A stretch of DNA of 64,000 bases, taken from contig NC_092680.1 in NCBI RefSeq assembly GCF_964355755.1, positions 5,993,001 through 6,057,000 on the forward strand, given 5' to 3'. Of this stretch, positions 1-9,851 are shown piece after piece. Each line of letters begins with the position of its first letter. The first letter of the stretch is position 1. A program made the translations under genes and the position numbers. Source of the stretch: Antedon mediterranea (taxonomy: Eukaryota; Echinodermata; Crinoidea; Comatulida; Antedonidae). The notes beneath the pieces were generated by a model. The model was given only the letters and a program-made list of their open reading frames with translations. It was not told the origin of the DNA and did not search any database.

Positions 1-1306
1 TGTGTGACACTGCCTATAGCCACTAGGCACAATTCAGTACATATTAATCGTAAGTGGTGGTACCATGTTATCTTCTTATAACTAATACCTTAAATATCTA
101 TTTCATTTCTTTCCTTACGCTGCTATACTAGTCCCGACTATGGACTCGATGGCAAAAGGTTATTATGAGGCTGACATTAATAAAAGTGTTTTTTATTTTA
201 TATATTAAAAATGTTTTTATTTCAGTGTTATTGTATTAATATCAGATGTATTGTGAGATGTTTGGATTGTAGTGCTCAATGTTGCTGCCCCTATAAACAA
301 ATTCTAAGCATAAATTGTAATAAAAATTGTTTTCTCCACAAAATAAATTGTTTTGATTTTGTCCCTCCTCTTTCAAGAGAGTATTTTTGTACCATCAGTC
401 AAAATTTCAAATGTACTGTAGCTTAACCTTGGTAATTTGTGTTATTGTGATATATGTTTGATGTGTTTTATACTAATATAATTCCAAATTCAGTAATTTA
501 CCTTTTTAAGTTTATCCGTGTCTTTTTTTTCAGCTTTCTCAGTGTGTTCTGTATTATTGTAAATGTTCATTATTTTCCTTTTATATTCTTGTCCTTCTGT
601 CACTTTTTATCTATCTCGTTCTATTGTCTATTTTTGTAGTACTTTATTCTTGTTCCAATACAATTTCAAACACTAGTACAGTGTACACTGTATTAAGCTC
701 TGTCTACACTATCAAACTAGTTTGACAACAAAAATGTGATGTTCCCAAATATGGTAGTGATATGCTCAAATATGGTAGTGATATGACATCATCATGTCCA
801 TATATGGGAACATCACATGTTGTTGTTACATATAGTTTGGTAGCTACAGAGCTTTCCTGTATAGTGTAAATTACTGTGTAATTTTTACACGTTCCCTATC
901 CGAAAAATATTTTATGTCACCTTTATCCTGGCCCTAAACTACATAATTTGAATCACTACAGTAACTGATGAGTGACGGTTAAGATTTCATTTAAATTAAT
1001 TGAGATAAAATATTTTCCTTCGAAGTCCATAATAAATGGCATGCCGATGCTTTTGTTCTTTTTTTGGTAAGATGTTGCGTTATTTCGTTGAATATAAATG
1101 CACTGTCAAACGTTTAAATATGTATTAATTTTGATTCCTTTGCAAATAATACTCACACCTCCCTGCTATCTTCGTTATTTTCTTTTTAAAGTGTGTTTTG
1201 TCTTAAAAGCTTTGCTGAATTCTGTAGCTGTATTGTGCTATTTGCTCATTCATGTGTTGTTGTAAATGGTTTAATCATTTATATTTAATTTGTTTGTGTC
1301 TTTTAG
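1..1306. other. APBA intron (5' part outside window)
   Basis: AT-rich intronic sequence left of the first visible APBA exon. Apart from one MITE copy (694-855) nothing is recognised. Short open frames at 211-639 have T-rich, low-complexity translations and no splice context, and are not called as genes. Confidence 0.7.
694..855 (+). mobile_element. MITE family 1, copy 1
   Basis: Terminal inverted repeat AAGCTCTGTCTACACTATC at the left and a decayed complement ending ACAGAGCTT at the right. The interior carries two direct CAAATATGGTAGTGATATG-like blocks and a GTGATGT/ACATCAC inverted pair. It lies in an APBA intron. Confidence 0.85.
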
Positions 1307-1393
1307 TCCCCAGATGGAGAGGAACAACCAAGTACAGAGGTTGACCTATCCATATCGATGGATAAAATTCGCGTATTGAACGCGGACACTCAG
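1307..1393 (+). CDS. APBA: APBA exon a (PTB domain, middle)
   Basis: Encodes residues 1-29 of the visible part (SPDGEEQ...TEVDLSIS...VLNADTQ), matching the PTB stretch of X11 proteins just before ETMMDHPL. It follows a TTTTAG acceptor and ends at CAG|GTGAGA. Both ends are in phase 0. Upstream exons lie outside the window. Confidence 0.93.
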
Positions 1394-4300
1394 GTGAGAT
1401 GCTTATATTCTTCTGTTTTGTATCATCATACACAGAGAGGCATGTTTTTCCAGTTCATTCATGTCAACATGACCATGTCTTTACTGCTTGGATTGAAGTA
1501 CACCAACATAAAGCTCTGTCTACACTATCAAATATTTTGACAAAAAAGTGTGATGTTCCCAAATATGGTAGTGATATGCTCAAATATGGTAGTGATATGA
1601 CATCATGTCCATATGGGCATAGCACACTATACATCGCACATCGACTATAGTCGATTTTCGGTAATGTTTCTATAATTTTTAAAGTTAGGCACATTTCTAG
1701 ATATGTGTATGCCTATCTAAATAAAGCTCTGTCTATACTATCAAACTAATTTGACAAAATGTGCCCAAATATGGTAGTGATATGCTCAAATATGGAGGTG
1801 ATATGACATCATCATGTCCATGGGCATATCAATTTTTGTAAACATAATGTTTGATAGTGTAGACAAAGCTTAAAAATATCTTAAAATCATACTTGGGTTG
1901 TTATAATTTGAAAGTGGGAAAAAAACTAGTTGATAATTCCTATGCACTCCAATAGACACTTTCTTTTGTAGATGCATCTTCCCCCAGTAAAATTTTAGAA
2001 GGGTTCAAAATTGAACTAAAATGTTAGTGTTAAGAATTAAAATAATAAGTGTCAATTAGCAGTACTGTATACTGTGTCAGTGGCAAGAGTCCAAGCTAAA
2101 TTATATTCAAATCAATACCAAACCAGATGTTTGTGTTCAACAAGTATTGGGATGTTGAAATAACAAATGTCAAATATAATTTCTCTAAGGGCAAATATGC
2201 ACTTCATATTGCTAACTTACAAACATAGATTACAGTGTACTTTAGAAACGGAGTCAATGTAGTCGTGATTTTGCAGTTGCTGTCCTTTTTGGAGAATTTT
2301 GAGTATGGGCTGTGATTTTAATATGGGTAATATGTTTGCCCTATCTGCAACCATCTCAAAGTGCATTAGACTAGATGTTACATACTGTGGATGTATATTA
2401 GGTTTTTTTAAGTGCACATGAGCCAGATGTGTACACTGGAGTGCCAGTTATAAATCCTTCTCTGAAAACATGTTCTACCACCAGAATTATATTAGAGTAG
2501 AGCCTTTGACCTGTGCCGATTTTATGGCTATGGTTTGTGGCACTGGCATTAATCGTCTCGACTATTACATGCACTCTTCATTCATATTATTTGATTATTT
2601 ATAATTTTTAGGAGACAATGATGGACCATCCTTTGAAGACCATATCCTACATTGCTGACATAGGCAACATAGTGGTGATAATGGCAAGAAGACGAGCTGT
2701 GTCAAAGACACTAGGAGAAGCTCTGGAAGAGAGTGGTGTATCCATGGATGCAGAAGGACGTGCCCAGCCTAGGAAGATCATATGCCATGTGTTTGAAACC
2801 GAAGATGTAAGTATGGGATTCATAAAGCTTGGTTTTCACTAGCGACGCAACGCAAGGACGTGATGCAACGTATATGATTTGACCAATCACAAGCGATGGA
2901 TTATTCGACCTGTCGCTTATCATTGGTCAACACGGTTGCGTTGCATTTACGTCCTTGCGTTACCTCCTAGTGGGAACCACGCTTTAGAGGCAGAGTTAGT
3001 TGATCTTGTTTCGTCCGTTTGGGACTTAGGCCCATAGCAAAGTGTTGAACTGACAGAGTTGTTTAACCCGTGACGGCGGGGAAAATTTGTACAGCAATTC
3101 AGTTTGCTTATGTTTAATCCTGTAACCATCACAGGTTTTGTTATGTTAAACTGTATTGACGAAATAAATGAAATTAAAAGTTGCCAGACATCTGAGGGCT
3201 TTAATGGATCAGAATATCGGGGTAACCTCCTACTCTTCCCGAAATATTTACTAAACAAATGTGTGCACAGGACATCAAGACATCATCTGAGAAGACTTGT
3301 ACATGACCAAGCAATGCCTTGGACCTTTGTCGATATTATTTCTGTCATTTGCATTCCAGTACCCCTGTATTTACTGCTTGGCCACTCAACACTGAGCATA
3401 GGGAAAGGTATATTCTTTTCAAATAACTTGGAACAGTTCATCTTAAGAAAGATGGTATTGCCACTATGTTAGCCAAGAACATCTTTGACTATCTTCTGTA
3501 AGAGTAATGTTTTTACACTGAGAGAGTTGATTCAACTCAATTTAGTTTTTATATTCGTATGCTGTTTATAAATGTACCTGTTAGTGTTAACGAGGGTTTT
3601 ATTGGTATTCTATAACTTATTTGTGGTTGATAGCAAATCACTCTTATTAGATCCCATATTTCATTTTGATTAATTATTATGACTGCATTATATTCAATTC
3701 ACACATAAACAAGAGATAGAAAATTCACAAAACGCTGTAACTATTACCTATCTCATATATTATAGTACCCTTGAGTGATAGCCTAGCAACAAATGTAATC
3801 TTTGCAACTTCAACGATAACAAAAATAAGTAGCTTGTAACAGAATTGTCAGAAAATTAATCAGCTGTGAATAAGAATAGTATTTATGTTGATTCACTTGA
3901 TTTCTTTTTCTAAGATAATATTTAAATGTGTCAACTTTCAGTCATAATTTTAGAGTCAATGTGAATAGAGCTTTAGTTTTATCAGTTCATAAACTTAATA
4001 ATTCAAGAATTCTAGCATGAGCGTTTATAATGATGTTGAAAATGCATTTTTCTATCAGTATAAATTAAATTTAATAGAATGTTAAGGAATAATTTGAGCG
4101 CGTTATTATAATCCGATAATATGTTTCAAAAACAAAAGGCAGGTGAAGTATTATCATTGTTTAGTAAGCACATTTACAATTGCTACTCCATAAAGATGTT
4201 TTTTAATACATATTGTAATCTTTGTTGTTATCCCGCAAACAAGGCTACCAGAGGACAAACCTAATAATACTTATATTTATGTCGACAGGCTCAGTTAATT

Positions 4301-7300
4301 GCACAGACTATTGGCCAAGCGTTCTCGATAGCGTACTTAGAGTTTTTGAAGCAAAATGGGATAGACGACCCGGCAGTTTATGAGATGGATTACCAAGATG
4401 TATTGAATTCCCAGGAGATATATGGCGATGATCTTATGCTGTTTTCTAACAAAGAATGTGAAAAAGAGGTAAGTTGGAGAGATATTGATATGTGATGATG
4501 ATCGTACAGTACGGATGTCTTACTGTAGTTTTTTTTTAATGTTTCTATACTATTTAAGGCTCTTTGAATTTGTTATTACTGTATTTCCTTTTTATACTGG
4601 GTGACTTCTTCATTTGAAGATTTCTTCCAGAGAGGCCAGTGTACTGGACTATGATGAGTAAAGGGTGTGACAGTGGCTGTGTGAGTTACACCTGAGTAAC
4701 CCAGTACACCTGGGTAACCCAGTACACCGAGGTACCCCCTACTCGTCTAAAAAAATGTACTACTAGGTTTTTTAATGTGCACATGGGCTAGATGTGTACA
4801 CTGGACCTATAGCTTATAGCCCTTATGTGAGAAGACTCATTCTACCACCAAAACGGCTTTAATCAGCAAAGAAAGGGAGGGGTGAGGTTTGTTCAAACCC
4901 ATCGTTAGAAGTGTCTATTCCAAAGTGTGGGATGATGAGTCAGTATTATAGTAATATATAAATTTACTGGCACAGAATGAATTCTAAATTACGAGAGCCA
5001 GGAAAGTAACAATGCGAAGCTGCATAAATGTCCTAATACGCAATGTGGTCAAAATTGTATAATAATTTTTGAAGTCATTAGTTGCATTAAAAGAAAGACG
5101 TTACTTAGCTTTATGATAATGAAGATTTATTTTACAGACATATTACTCAGCTTAAAATGAATCAATCAACCTTAATGTATTTTGATACACTGCACAAGTA
5201 TTAATTTTTTTGATGTTGTCAATATCTCATTTATTGTACAGGTGGCAGTCAGTCACCTTTTACAGGACAATCACACACGATTCACTGAGATAATAAATGC
5301 AGTAGTTGTATTACCCAGACAGTTATATTTTTTTTGGTACTAAATGATTGTTTTTTGTATAACTGTATTTAAAATTAACCTTATAAAAAACGCATACATT
5401 AGAACAGCATTAATGGATTAAACCAAAACAAGTAAACTTGAATATGGAACAGTGTTTAGTTACGTTAAGCGTGGTTCCCACTAGCGACGCAACACAAGGA
5501 CGTAACGCAACGCAAGTGAATTGACCAATCACAAGCGATGGCTTATTCGCTTGTGATTGCTAACTGTCTATAACTTCGCTTGTCATTGGTTAAAATGCTT
5601 GCGTTGCGTTTACGTCCTTGTGTTACCTTCTAGTGGGAACCAAGCTTTAAGTGGCGTAAGTGCTGTACCACCATGGTTCTTAACAAAGGTCTTTCTATGT
5701 TTAGTAAGGTTTTTGGAATCTCTTTGACATCTAGGATGTTTTTCCGCAAACCTTCCAGGTTTCCTGAGGTCCCAATTTCATCATTTTAATTCATTATTTG
5801 TACATACTTTACTATTTTCACTTAATTTGATAATGAATAAACATATTCATATTCTATATGGTTCCTATACCTTTATATCATAATAATTGTTGTACATACT
5901 ATACTATTTTCACTGGATTTGATGATAATATAAATAAACATATTGATATTCTATTACATAGTTGTATACCTTCTTTATATCATAATAATTGTTGTACATA
6001 CTATACTATTTTCACTGGATTTGATGATAATATAAATAAACATATTGATATTCTATTCAACTATAGTTGTATACCTTCTTTATATCATAATAATTCCTAA
6101 TCATTATTTTAAATATTGTTACAATTGACTGTTGTACTTATAGCCACGATATTATCATATTTAACCCCATTTATTTATAAAAATGAGAAAGACTTTACAA
6201 AATGTTTAATATACATTATGTAAAATTATATCAATTATTTGTTGTTTTTAATAACACATATATGTATATATATATAAATCCAAAGGCAAATTACTGAAAA
6301 AAATGACAATGCTGTGGGTATCAGTGGCTGGATCTCAATGGAGATACAAAAATAAAAAGCGAAAAGTTAAATCAAAACGATAAAGTAAACAGCCAGAAAA
6401 GTTAGCAGAGCTTTCGGGCAACACTAGCCCTTCATCAGTGCAAGTATATATGTCAGTGCATGTATATATATATAAATGTACACAATATGTTAAATCTTTT
6501 TATGCATCTGAAAGTGTCTTATAAACATCCTTGATCATTAGTAAGCTTTACGCCTATTTCAATTTAGTACCCATTAGTCCTACGAGCGTGTTAATATACC
6601 ACCTACCCTGCACGCTTTTCACCAGAGATGTGATTAACACACACATACGTAAGCGTAACTCTTAATCAAAATTGAATTAACATACCGAAACTAGATCTGA
6701 TTCCTTGTCTTGTGTGCTTCGGTATTATAAAAGGTGTAATCAGGTATAAGGAGGATAGATCGTAAATCGTTAAGCCTGTCTCCGTTGGCGCGTGAGTGAT
6801 TGGATTTACGTGTGCTACGAAGGGTGTTCGTGAGGTGATTAATTTTCTGAACAGTTTTGTTGTGATATTTTGTGGACAGGTTATATATTCTGTCTGCTGG
6901 CTGTGATTTAAAATCCTATTTATTTAAGCTAATTTAATTTGTGTTTGCAATTTCAGTCTACTTTCTAATTTATTGGCCATTTTAGGTAAACGTTTATTTA
7001 AGAAATAATTCACAGGTTTCAGTAATCTTAATTGTAAGTAATCTGTTAAATATTAAAGTTTATGTTGAATAAACTAATTACTTGCATAAATGTTTGTATG
7101 GTGTCTCACCAGTATACAGAGTGAAGGCAGGTACATGATCATACATTTATAAAGTACAGAACAACTACTGAAGCTTGGTTCCCACTAGAACGTAACGCAA
7201 GGACGTAAACGCAACGCAAGCGTTTTAACCAATGACAAGCGAAGTTATAGACAGTTAGCAATCACAAGCAAATAAGCCATCGCTTGTGATTGGTCAATTC

Positions 7301-9851
7301 ACTTGCTTTGCGTTACGTCCTTGTGTTGCGTCGCTAGTGGGAACCACGCTTAAGAGGACAACCTTTGAAACCCAACAAAGTGTTCCCTTAAAAGGGGTTG
7401 ACTGTATGGTATTACAACATTATATTGCCCCCTCATGAGTTTCAAAAGTGTCCCCTTAAAAGAGGTGTCCCCTAAAGGAGGGTTTCTACTGTATGTCCTT
7501 CAATGTAGAAACAATCACATACACTCTGTCTTACAATCATGTACAGTGTATTATACTTACATGTACTGTGTATAAAGTACAACCTTTCTATTCAGTGGAT
7601 GGATTTTACTGTGTATATATATTCTGATATTTGTTATGAATTTTTAAGAAGGCACTTTCCTGTGAAATGAACAAGGGGCACCAATACAAACATTTTAACT
7701 GTGTGGCTGTGCACTATGATATGGATAAATAAATTCCATGCAACTATCGAACAATATTTCTTTTTTCCCTAGATCCTCGTAAACAAAGAGCGTGGTGAGA
7801 ACATGGGAGTGGTGATAGTAGAATCTGGTTGGGGATCATTAATACCTACAGTAGTATTGGCTAACATGTCACCATTTGGGGCAGCTGCTAGATGTGGAAA
7901 GCTCAACATTGGTGATCAGATAATGTCCATCAATGGAACTAGCTGCGTAGGTTTACCACTGGAGAAGTGTCAACAACTTATTAAGGTAGGACACGAAACT
8001 GGGCTGACTTTTGGGGTGGAAATATATCTGGGGAACCGCTGGTTCAGAAGAAGAATTATTGGTTAGCAGTAAAAACTCACCTGAACTGGCTAGAGAGAGG
8101 CCTAAATCCAGACCAAAAGTCAATACAGGGACTGTACCCGGGGATATGCATGTTTGTGAAATAAGACGTATAGTAGGGGTGGAATTAGACCCGAAGTGGG
8201 ATTACCCAAGGATATAAATTGTATTATTTTATATTTCTTGTAACCACAATTCAGATATAAAAAAAATGGAGTTCTGGACAAAAACCAATTGATTTTGAAT
8301 ACTGGTATTGAGGCTTAGATCATATATTTAGTTTGATGTTGGATTTTGTATTGGTTCGATATGTGCATGTGCATATTTATTAATTTATTTATTCTGTCTT
8401 TATACTGAATGACACTTTCAGTGCTAAAACATTGATTGAAGTGGTTCAGTATAGTATGTTGGTATCCATATATATTAACAAAATACTACTTGTTCTTTCA
8501 GTCATTGAAAAGCCAAGCACTTGTGAAATTCAACATAGTATCATGTCCTCCAGTTACACAAGTATTGGTCAAACGTCCAGATACACGATATCAACTGGGC
8601 TTTAGTGTACAGAATGGAACAGTAAGTGAACTTCATTGATGTTTAACAACAGCAAACGATGTTTATACTTAGTACAGGACAAGATTATCTTGTCAAATTA
8701 TCAAGAAAAAAACAACTTTCGGACAATCTTGAAGAATCAAGACCATTTCTGGAGACATAAAATAATCTTGATTTATCAAGAGAAGTTTTGAAGACAGCAT
8801 GTGTTATTGGGCAATCTTGATAAAGTCATTGAGACTACATACAGGCACGGTTCGAATCCGGTTCCGGCAAATCAAATCGATCTTCAATGCTTCATTTTCA
8901 CACGGCTATGCGCATATTGATTGGAGCATAGCCGCATGGAGCTTTATGAAAACGAAACACTGACGTTCGACTTGATTTTTCGGCGCCGGACCGGAACCGT
9001 GCTGAAACAGACCCTTAATCCTGAAGATTTAAAAGCATTCCATTGACTCCAGACAATCTTGAACAGTCAAGAGAATTGCACTGAGATCTACTGTGTGTAC
9101 TAAACTTCATATTTTCCTATCCTAATCTTATTTTCTTGTTCTTTTATTAGATATGTAGTTTAATGCGAGGAGGTATTGCTGAGAGGGGAGGAGTAAGAGT
9201 CGGTCACAGGATTATTGAGATCAATGGTAGTAGTGTTGTGGCTGTTTCACATGAGAAAATTGTAGAAATGCTCTCAAATTCAGTGGGAGAGGTAATATAA
9301 AAGCATCTGTTTTTAAATGCCTTGCCTACAGGCAATCTACAAAATTAGTGTCACCTTAATAGGATGTTTACTTTACTTACTTACTTGTTTCCAGAGCTCA
9401 GCATTTGCAGGATCCGGAGTCGAGGCTAGGCTATGCCTATAAGCCCCTCTTTTTACCTGAATAGGAGTTGGTTGCAGTGTTGGTTTATACTAAAGAGTGT
9501 CCCATAAATTAGGGTCTCTTGAATATGGGTAGCCTAAAGCAGGGATTCTTCTGTACACTGCAGTATGATAACATGACACTTTCTAGCTGTGCATCTACTT
9601 ATTGTAGACAAATAATAATGATAAAAATGTAAAATTCTGTCATACAGGTATATTAATTTAGAAACAAGATTGCTATTATGCTATGTATAACACTGATGAT
9701 ATACTTTGTGTACAGTCTCTTCCATATTGCCTATCCGCTAATGTGTTATTTAATTTGATATTGTTTATTTTATCTTCAGATTCGTATGAAGACGATGCCA
9801 TTGTCAATGTACAGATTACTAACAGGACAAGAACTTCCTGTATACATTTGA
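1307..9851 (+). CDS. APBA: X11/Mint-family adaptor (APBA), C-terminal 335 residues, seven exons
   Basis: Cytoplasmic scaffold of the X11/Mint family. Known members bind the NPTY motif of amyloid precursor protein through a PTB domain and bind presynaptic or trafficking partners through two PDZ domains. Joining 1307-1393, 2612-2806, 4289-4468, 7773-7985, 8502-8621, 9151-9291 and 9780-9851 gives one uninterrupted frame ending in TGA, and every junction is phase 0. Residues 1 to about 150 are the end of the PTB domain ([47 protein letters not shown]). PDZ1 runs from about 158 to 240 ([25 protein letters not shown]). PDZ2 runs from about 245 to 318 ([30 protein letters not shown]). The tail ends in PVYI, which in vertebrate X11 folds back on PDZ1. 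The N-terminal half lies upstream of the window, so the paralogue (1, 2 or 3) cannot be chosen; an invertebrate would be expected to have a single gene. Confidence 0.95.
1511..1628 (+). mobile_element. MITE family 1, copy 2 (3' truncated)
   Basis: Left terminus AAGCTCTGTCTACACTATC and both interior ATATGGTAGTGATATG blocks are present. The sequence loses similarity after GCATAGCACAC, so the right terminus is missing. Confidence 0.8.
1724..1871 (+). mobile_element. MITE family 1, copy 3
   Basis: AAGCTCTGTCTATACTATC on the left and GATAGTGTAGACAAAGCTT on the right are complementary termini. Flanks are TA on both sides (AATA/TAAA after the terminus). Only about 95 bp separate it from copy 2. Confidence 0.85.
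2398..2573 (-). mobile_element. tRNA-derived SINE family A, copy 1
   Basis: Read on the minus strand: a decayed tRNA-like head (GAGACGATTAATGCCAGTG near the A-box position, CACAGGTCAAAGGCTC near the B-box position) followed by a body with CTGGTGGTAGAACA, TTTTCAGAGAAGGA and CCAGTGTACACATCTGGCT, ending in AAAAAAACCT. The body is shared with copies at 4764-4858 and 19534-19667. In the intron before APBA exon b. Confidence 0.65.
2612..2806 (+). CDS. APBA: APBA exon b (PTB domain core)
   Basis: Encodes residues 30-94: the strongly conserved [19 protein letters not shown] and VVIMARRR segments, then a variable, charged insert of about 27 residues, then [11 protein letters not shown]. Acceptor TTTTTAG, donor GAT|GTAAGT. 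The insert sits where vertebrate X11 proteins also carry a variable loop between PTB strands. Confidence 0.95.
2825..2985. mobile_element. MITE family 2 (fold-back), copy 1
   Basis: Long imperfect palindrome. The left arm AAGCTTGGTTTTCACTAG then CGACGCAACGCAAGGACG is mirrored by CGTCCTTGCGTTACC and CTAGTGGGAACCACGCTT. The arms continue inward through GACCAATCACAAGCGATGG. Located directly after APBA exon b. Confidence 0.85.
4289..4468 (+). CDS. APBA: APBA exon c (PTB C-terminal helix and linker)
   Basis: Encodes residues 95-154: [20 protein letters not shown], the PTB C-terminal helix, then an acidic linker ([25 protein letters not shown]) leading to PDZ1. Acceptor CGACAG, donor GAG|GTAAGT, phase 0 at both ends. 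The linker corresponds to the X11 segment that follows the PTB and autoinhibits it in the family. Confidence 0.95.
4640..4858 (-). repeat. SINE family A body (copy 2) with adjoining GTAACCC-rich repeat
   Basis: 4764-4858 matches the minus-strand body of SINE family A (TTAATGTGCACATGGGCTAG, TGTGTACACTGG). 4640-4760 holds short direct repeats of ACCCAGTACACC(T/G)GGGTAACC ending in ACCCCCTACTC. A related ACCCCCTACTCTTTTTC segment recurs near 54400. Confidence 0.5.
5466..5650. mobile_element. MITE family 2 (fold-back), copy 2
   Basis: Arms AAGCGTGGTTCCCACTAG and CTAGTGGGAACCAAGCTT with the same CGACGCAACACAAGGACG inner arm. It is flanked by TTA/TAA. Its sequence is almost exactly the reverse complement of the copy at 7171-7352. 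Confidence 0.88.
5775..6105 (+). repeat. ~103-bp tandem repeat, about three units
   Basis: TTTATATCATAATAATTG recurs with starts at 5872, 5974 and (partly) 6079. Each full unit contains GTACATACTATACTATTTTC, ACTGGATTTGATGATAATAT and AAACATATTGATATTCTAT. The left-most unit is more diverged. In the APBA intron; the open frame through it has no coding character. Confidence 0.8.
6275..6440 (+). repeat. Dispersed repeat R1, copy 1
   Basis: Contains ATCCAAAGGCAAATTACTG, GGTATCAGTGGCTGGATCTC, CAAAACGATAAAGTAAAC and GAGCTTTCGGGCAACACTAG then CCCTTCATCAGTGC. The same order recurs at 58275-58420, and its first half at 12961-13080 in reverse complement. Confidence 0.65.
6589..7118 (+). mobile_element. 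Probable solo LTR of an LTR retrotransposon
   Basis: A 530-bp block begins TGTTAATATACC and ends CCAGTATACA (TG...CA ends). It is flanked by GAGCG (6584-6588) and GAGTG (7119-7123), a 5-bp duplication with one transition. Inside are a TATA box (TATAAAAG, 6726-6733) and an AATAAA signal (7068-7073) placed as expected for U3, R and U5. No primer-binding site, gag or pol sequence adjoins it, so it is called solo. Evidence is structural only. Confidence 0.5.
7171..7352. mobile_element. MITE family 2 (fold-back), copy 3
   Basis: Arms AAGCTTGGTTCCCACTAG and CTAGTGGGAACCACGCTT. The interior, including the asymmetric part ATAGACAGTTAGCAATCACA, is the reverse complement of copy 2, so the two elements sit as inverted repeats in the same APBA intron. 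Confidence 0.88.
7375..7690. repeat. Repeat with GTGTCCCCTTAAAAG blocks (family G)
   Basis: Blocks such as GTGTCCCCTTAAAAGAGG then TGTCCCCTAAAGGAGGG end in TTTCTACTGTA. CACTTTCCTGTGAAATGAAC follows at 7653-7672. The same words occur in other copies at 11218-11450, 38325-38760 and 48540-48735, where TTCATTTCACAGGAAAGTGG is the complementary form. Confidence 0.55.
7773..7985 (+). CDS. APBA: APBA exon d (PDZ1)
   Basis: Encodes residues 155-225, most of PDZ1. The peptide-binding loop region reads [15 protein letters not shown], and [14 protein letters not shown] follows. Acceptor CCCTAG. The donor AAG|GTAGGA is the weakest consensus of this gene, and the frame runs open 81 bp past it into the intron, including the stop at 8064-8066. 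Confidence 0.95.
8340..8460 (+). repeat. Dispersed repeat R2, copy 1
   Basis: TTTATTTATTCTGTCT, ACTTTCAGTGCTAAAACATT and AAGTGGTTCAGTATAG recur in the same order at 28290-28400 with few changes. Ends about 40 bp before APBA exon e. Confidence 0.6.
8502..8621 (+). CDS. APBA: APBA exon e (end of PDZ1, start of PDZ2)
   Basis: Encodes residues 226-265: [23 protein letters not shown] closes PDZ1 and opens PDZ2, and [14 protein letters not shown] carries the LGF carboxylate-binding loop of PDZ2. Acceptor CTTTCAG, donor ACA|GTAAGT. Confidence 0.95.
8660..9085. repeat. Degenerate repeat with CAATCTTGA motifs, interrupted by a fold-back element
   Basis: Both flanks of the fold-back element at 8844-9003 carry repeated CAATCTTGA...TCAAGA blocks (near 8723, 8764, 8812, 9015 and 9054), suggesting one older element split by an insertion. 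Origin unknown. Confidence 0.45.
8844..9003. mobile_element. Fold-back (palindromic) element, family 3
   Basis: GGCACGGTTC...CGGTTCCGGC at the left is complementary to GCCGGACCGGAACCGTGC at the right. The arms continue as TCAAATCGATCTTCA... versus ...GACGTTCGACTTGA and GGCTATGCGCATA versus GGAGCATAGCCGC. Markedly more GC-rich than its surroundings. Ends resemble CAG...CTG, but no clear target duplication is visible. Confidence 0.7.
9151..9291 (+). CDS. APBA: APBA exon f (PDZ2)
   Basis: Encodes residues 266-312: [47 protein letters not shown]. This is nearly identical to vertebrate X11 PDZ2. Acceptor TATTAG, donor GAG|GTAATA. Confidence 0.95.
9780..9851 (+). CDS. APBA: APBA terminal coding exon (PVYI tail)
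   Basis: Encodes residues 313-335 ([19 protein letters not shown] then PVYI) and the TGA stop at 9849-9851. Acceptor ATCTTCAG. The C-terminal PVYI is the self-ligand that vertebrate X11 inserts into the PDZ1 groove, so the autoinhibitory design appears conserved. Confidence 0.95.
   Translation: MRMKTMPLSMYRLLTGQELPVYI

Noticed and set aside
211-639. Two Cys/Phe-rich small frames
   Set aside because: AT-rich intronic sequence, with no start context, splice sites or homology.
2711-3472. Frames overlapping APBA exon b and the fold-back MITE, on both strands
   Set aside because: Shadow of the real exon and of the repeat; not in phase with APBA.
6589-7118. Promoter or first exon of a separate gene because of the TATA box
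   Set aside because: The TG...CA ends, flanking 5-bp repeats and AATAAA position fit an LTR better, and no coding exon follows that is not APBA.
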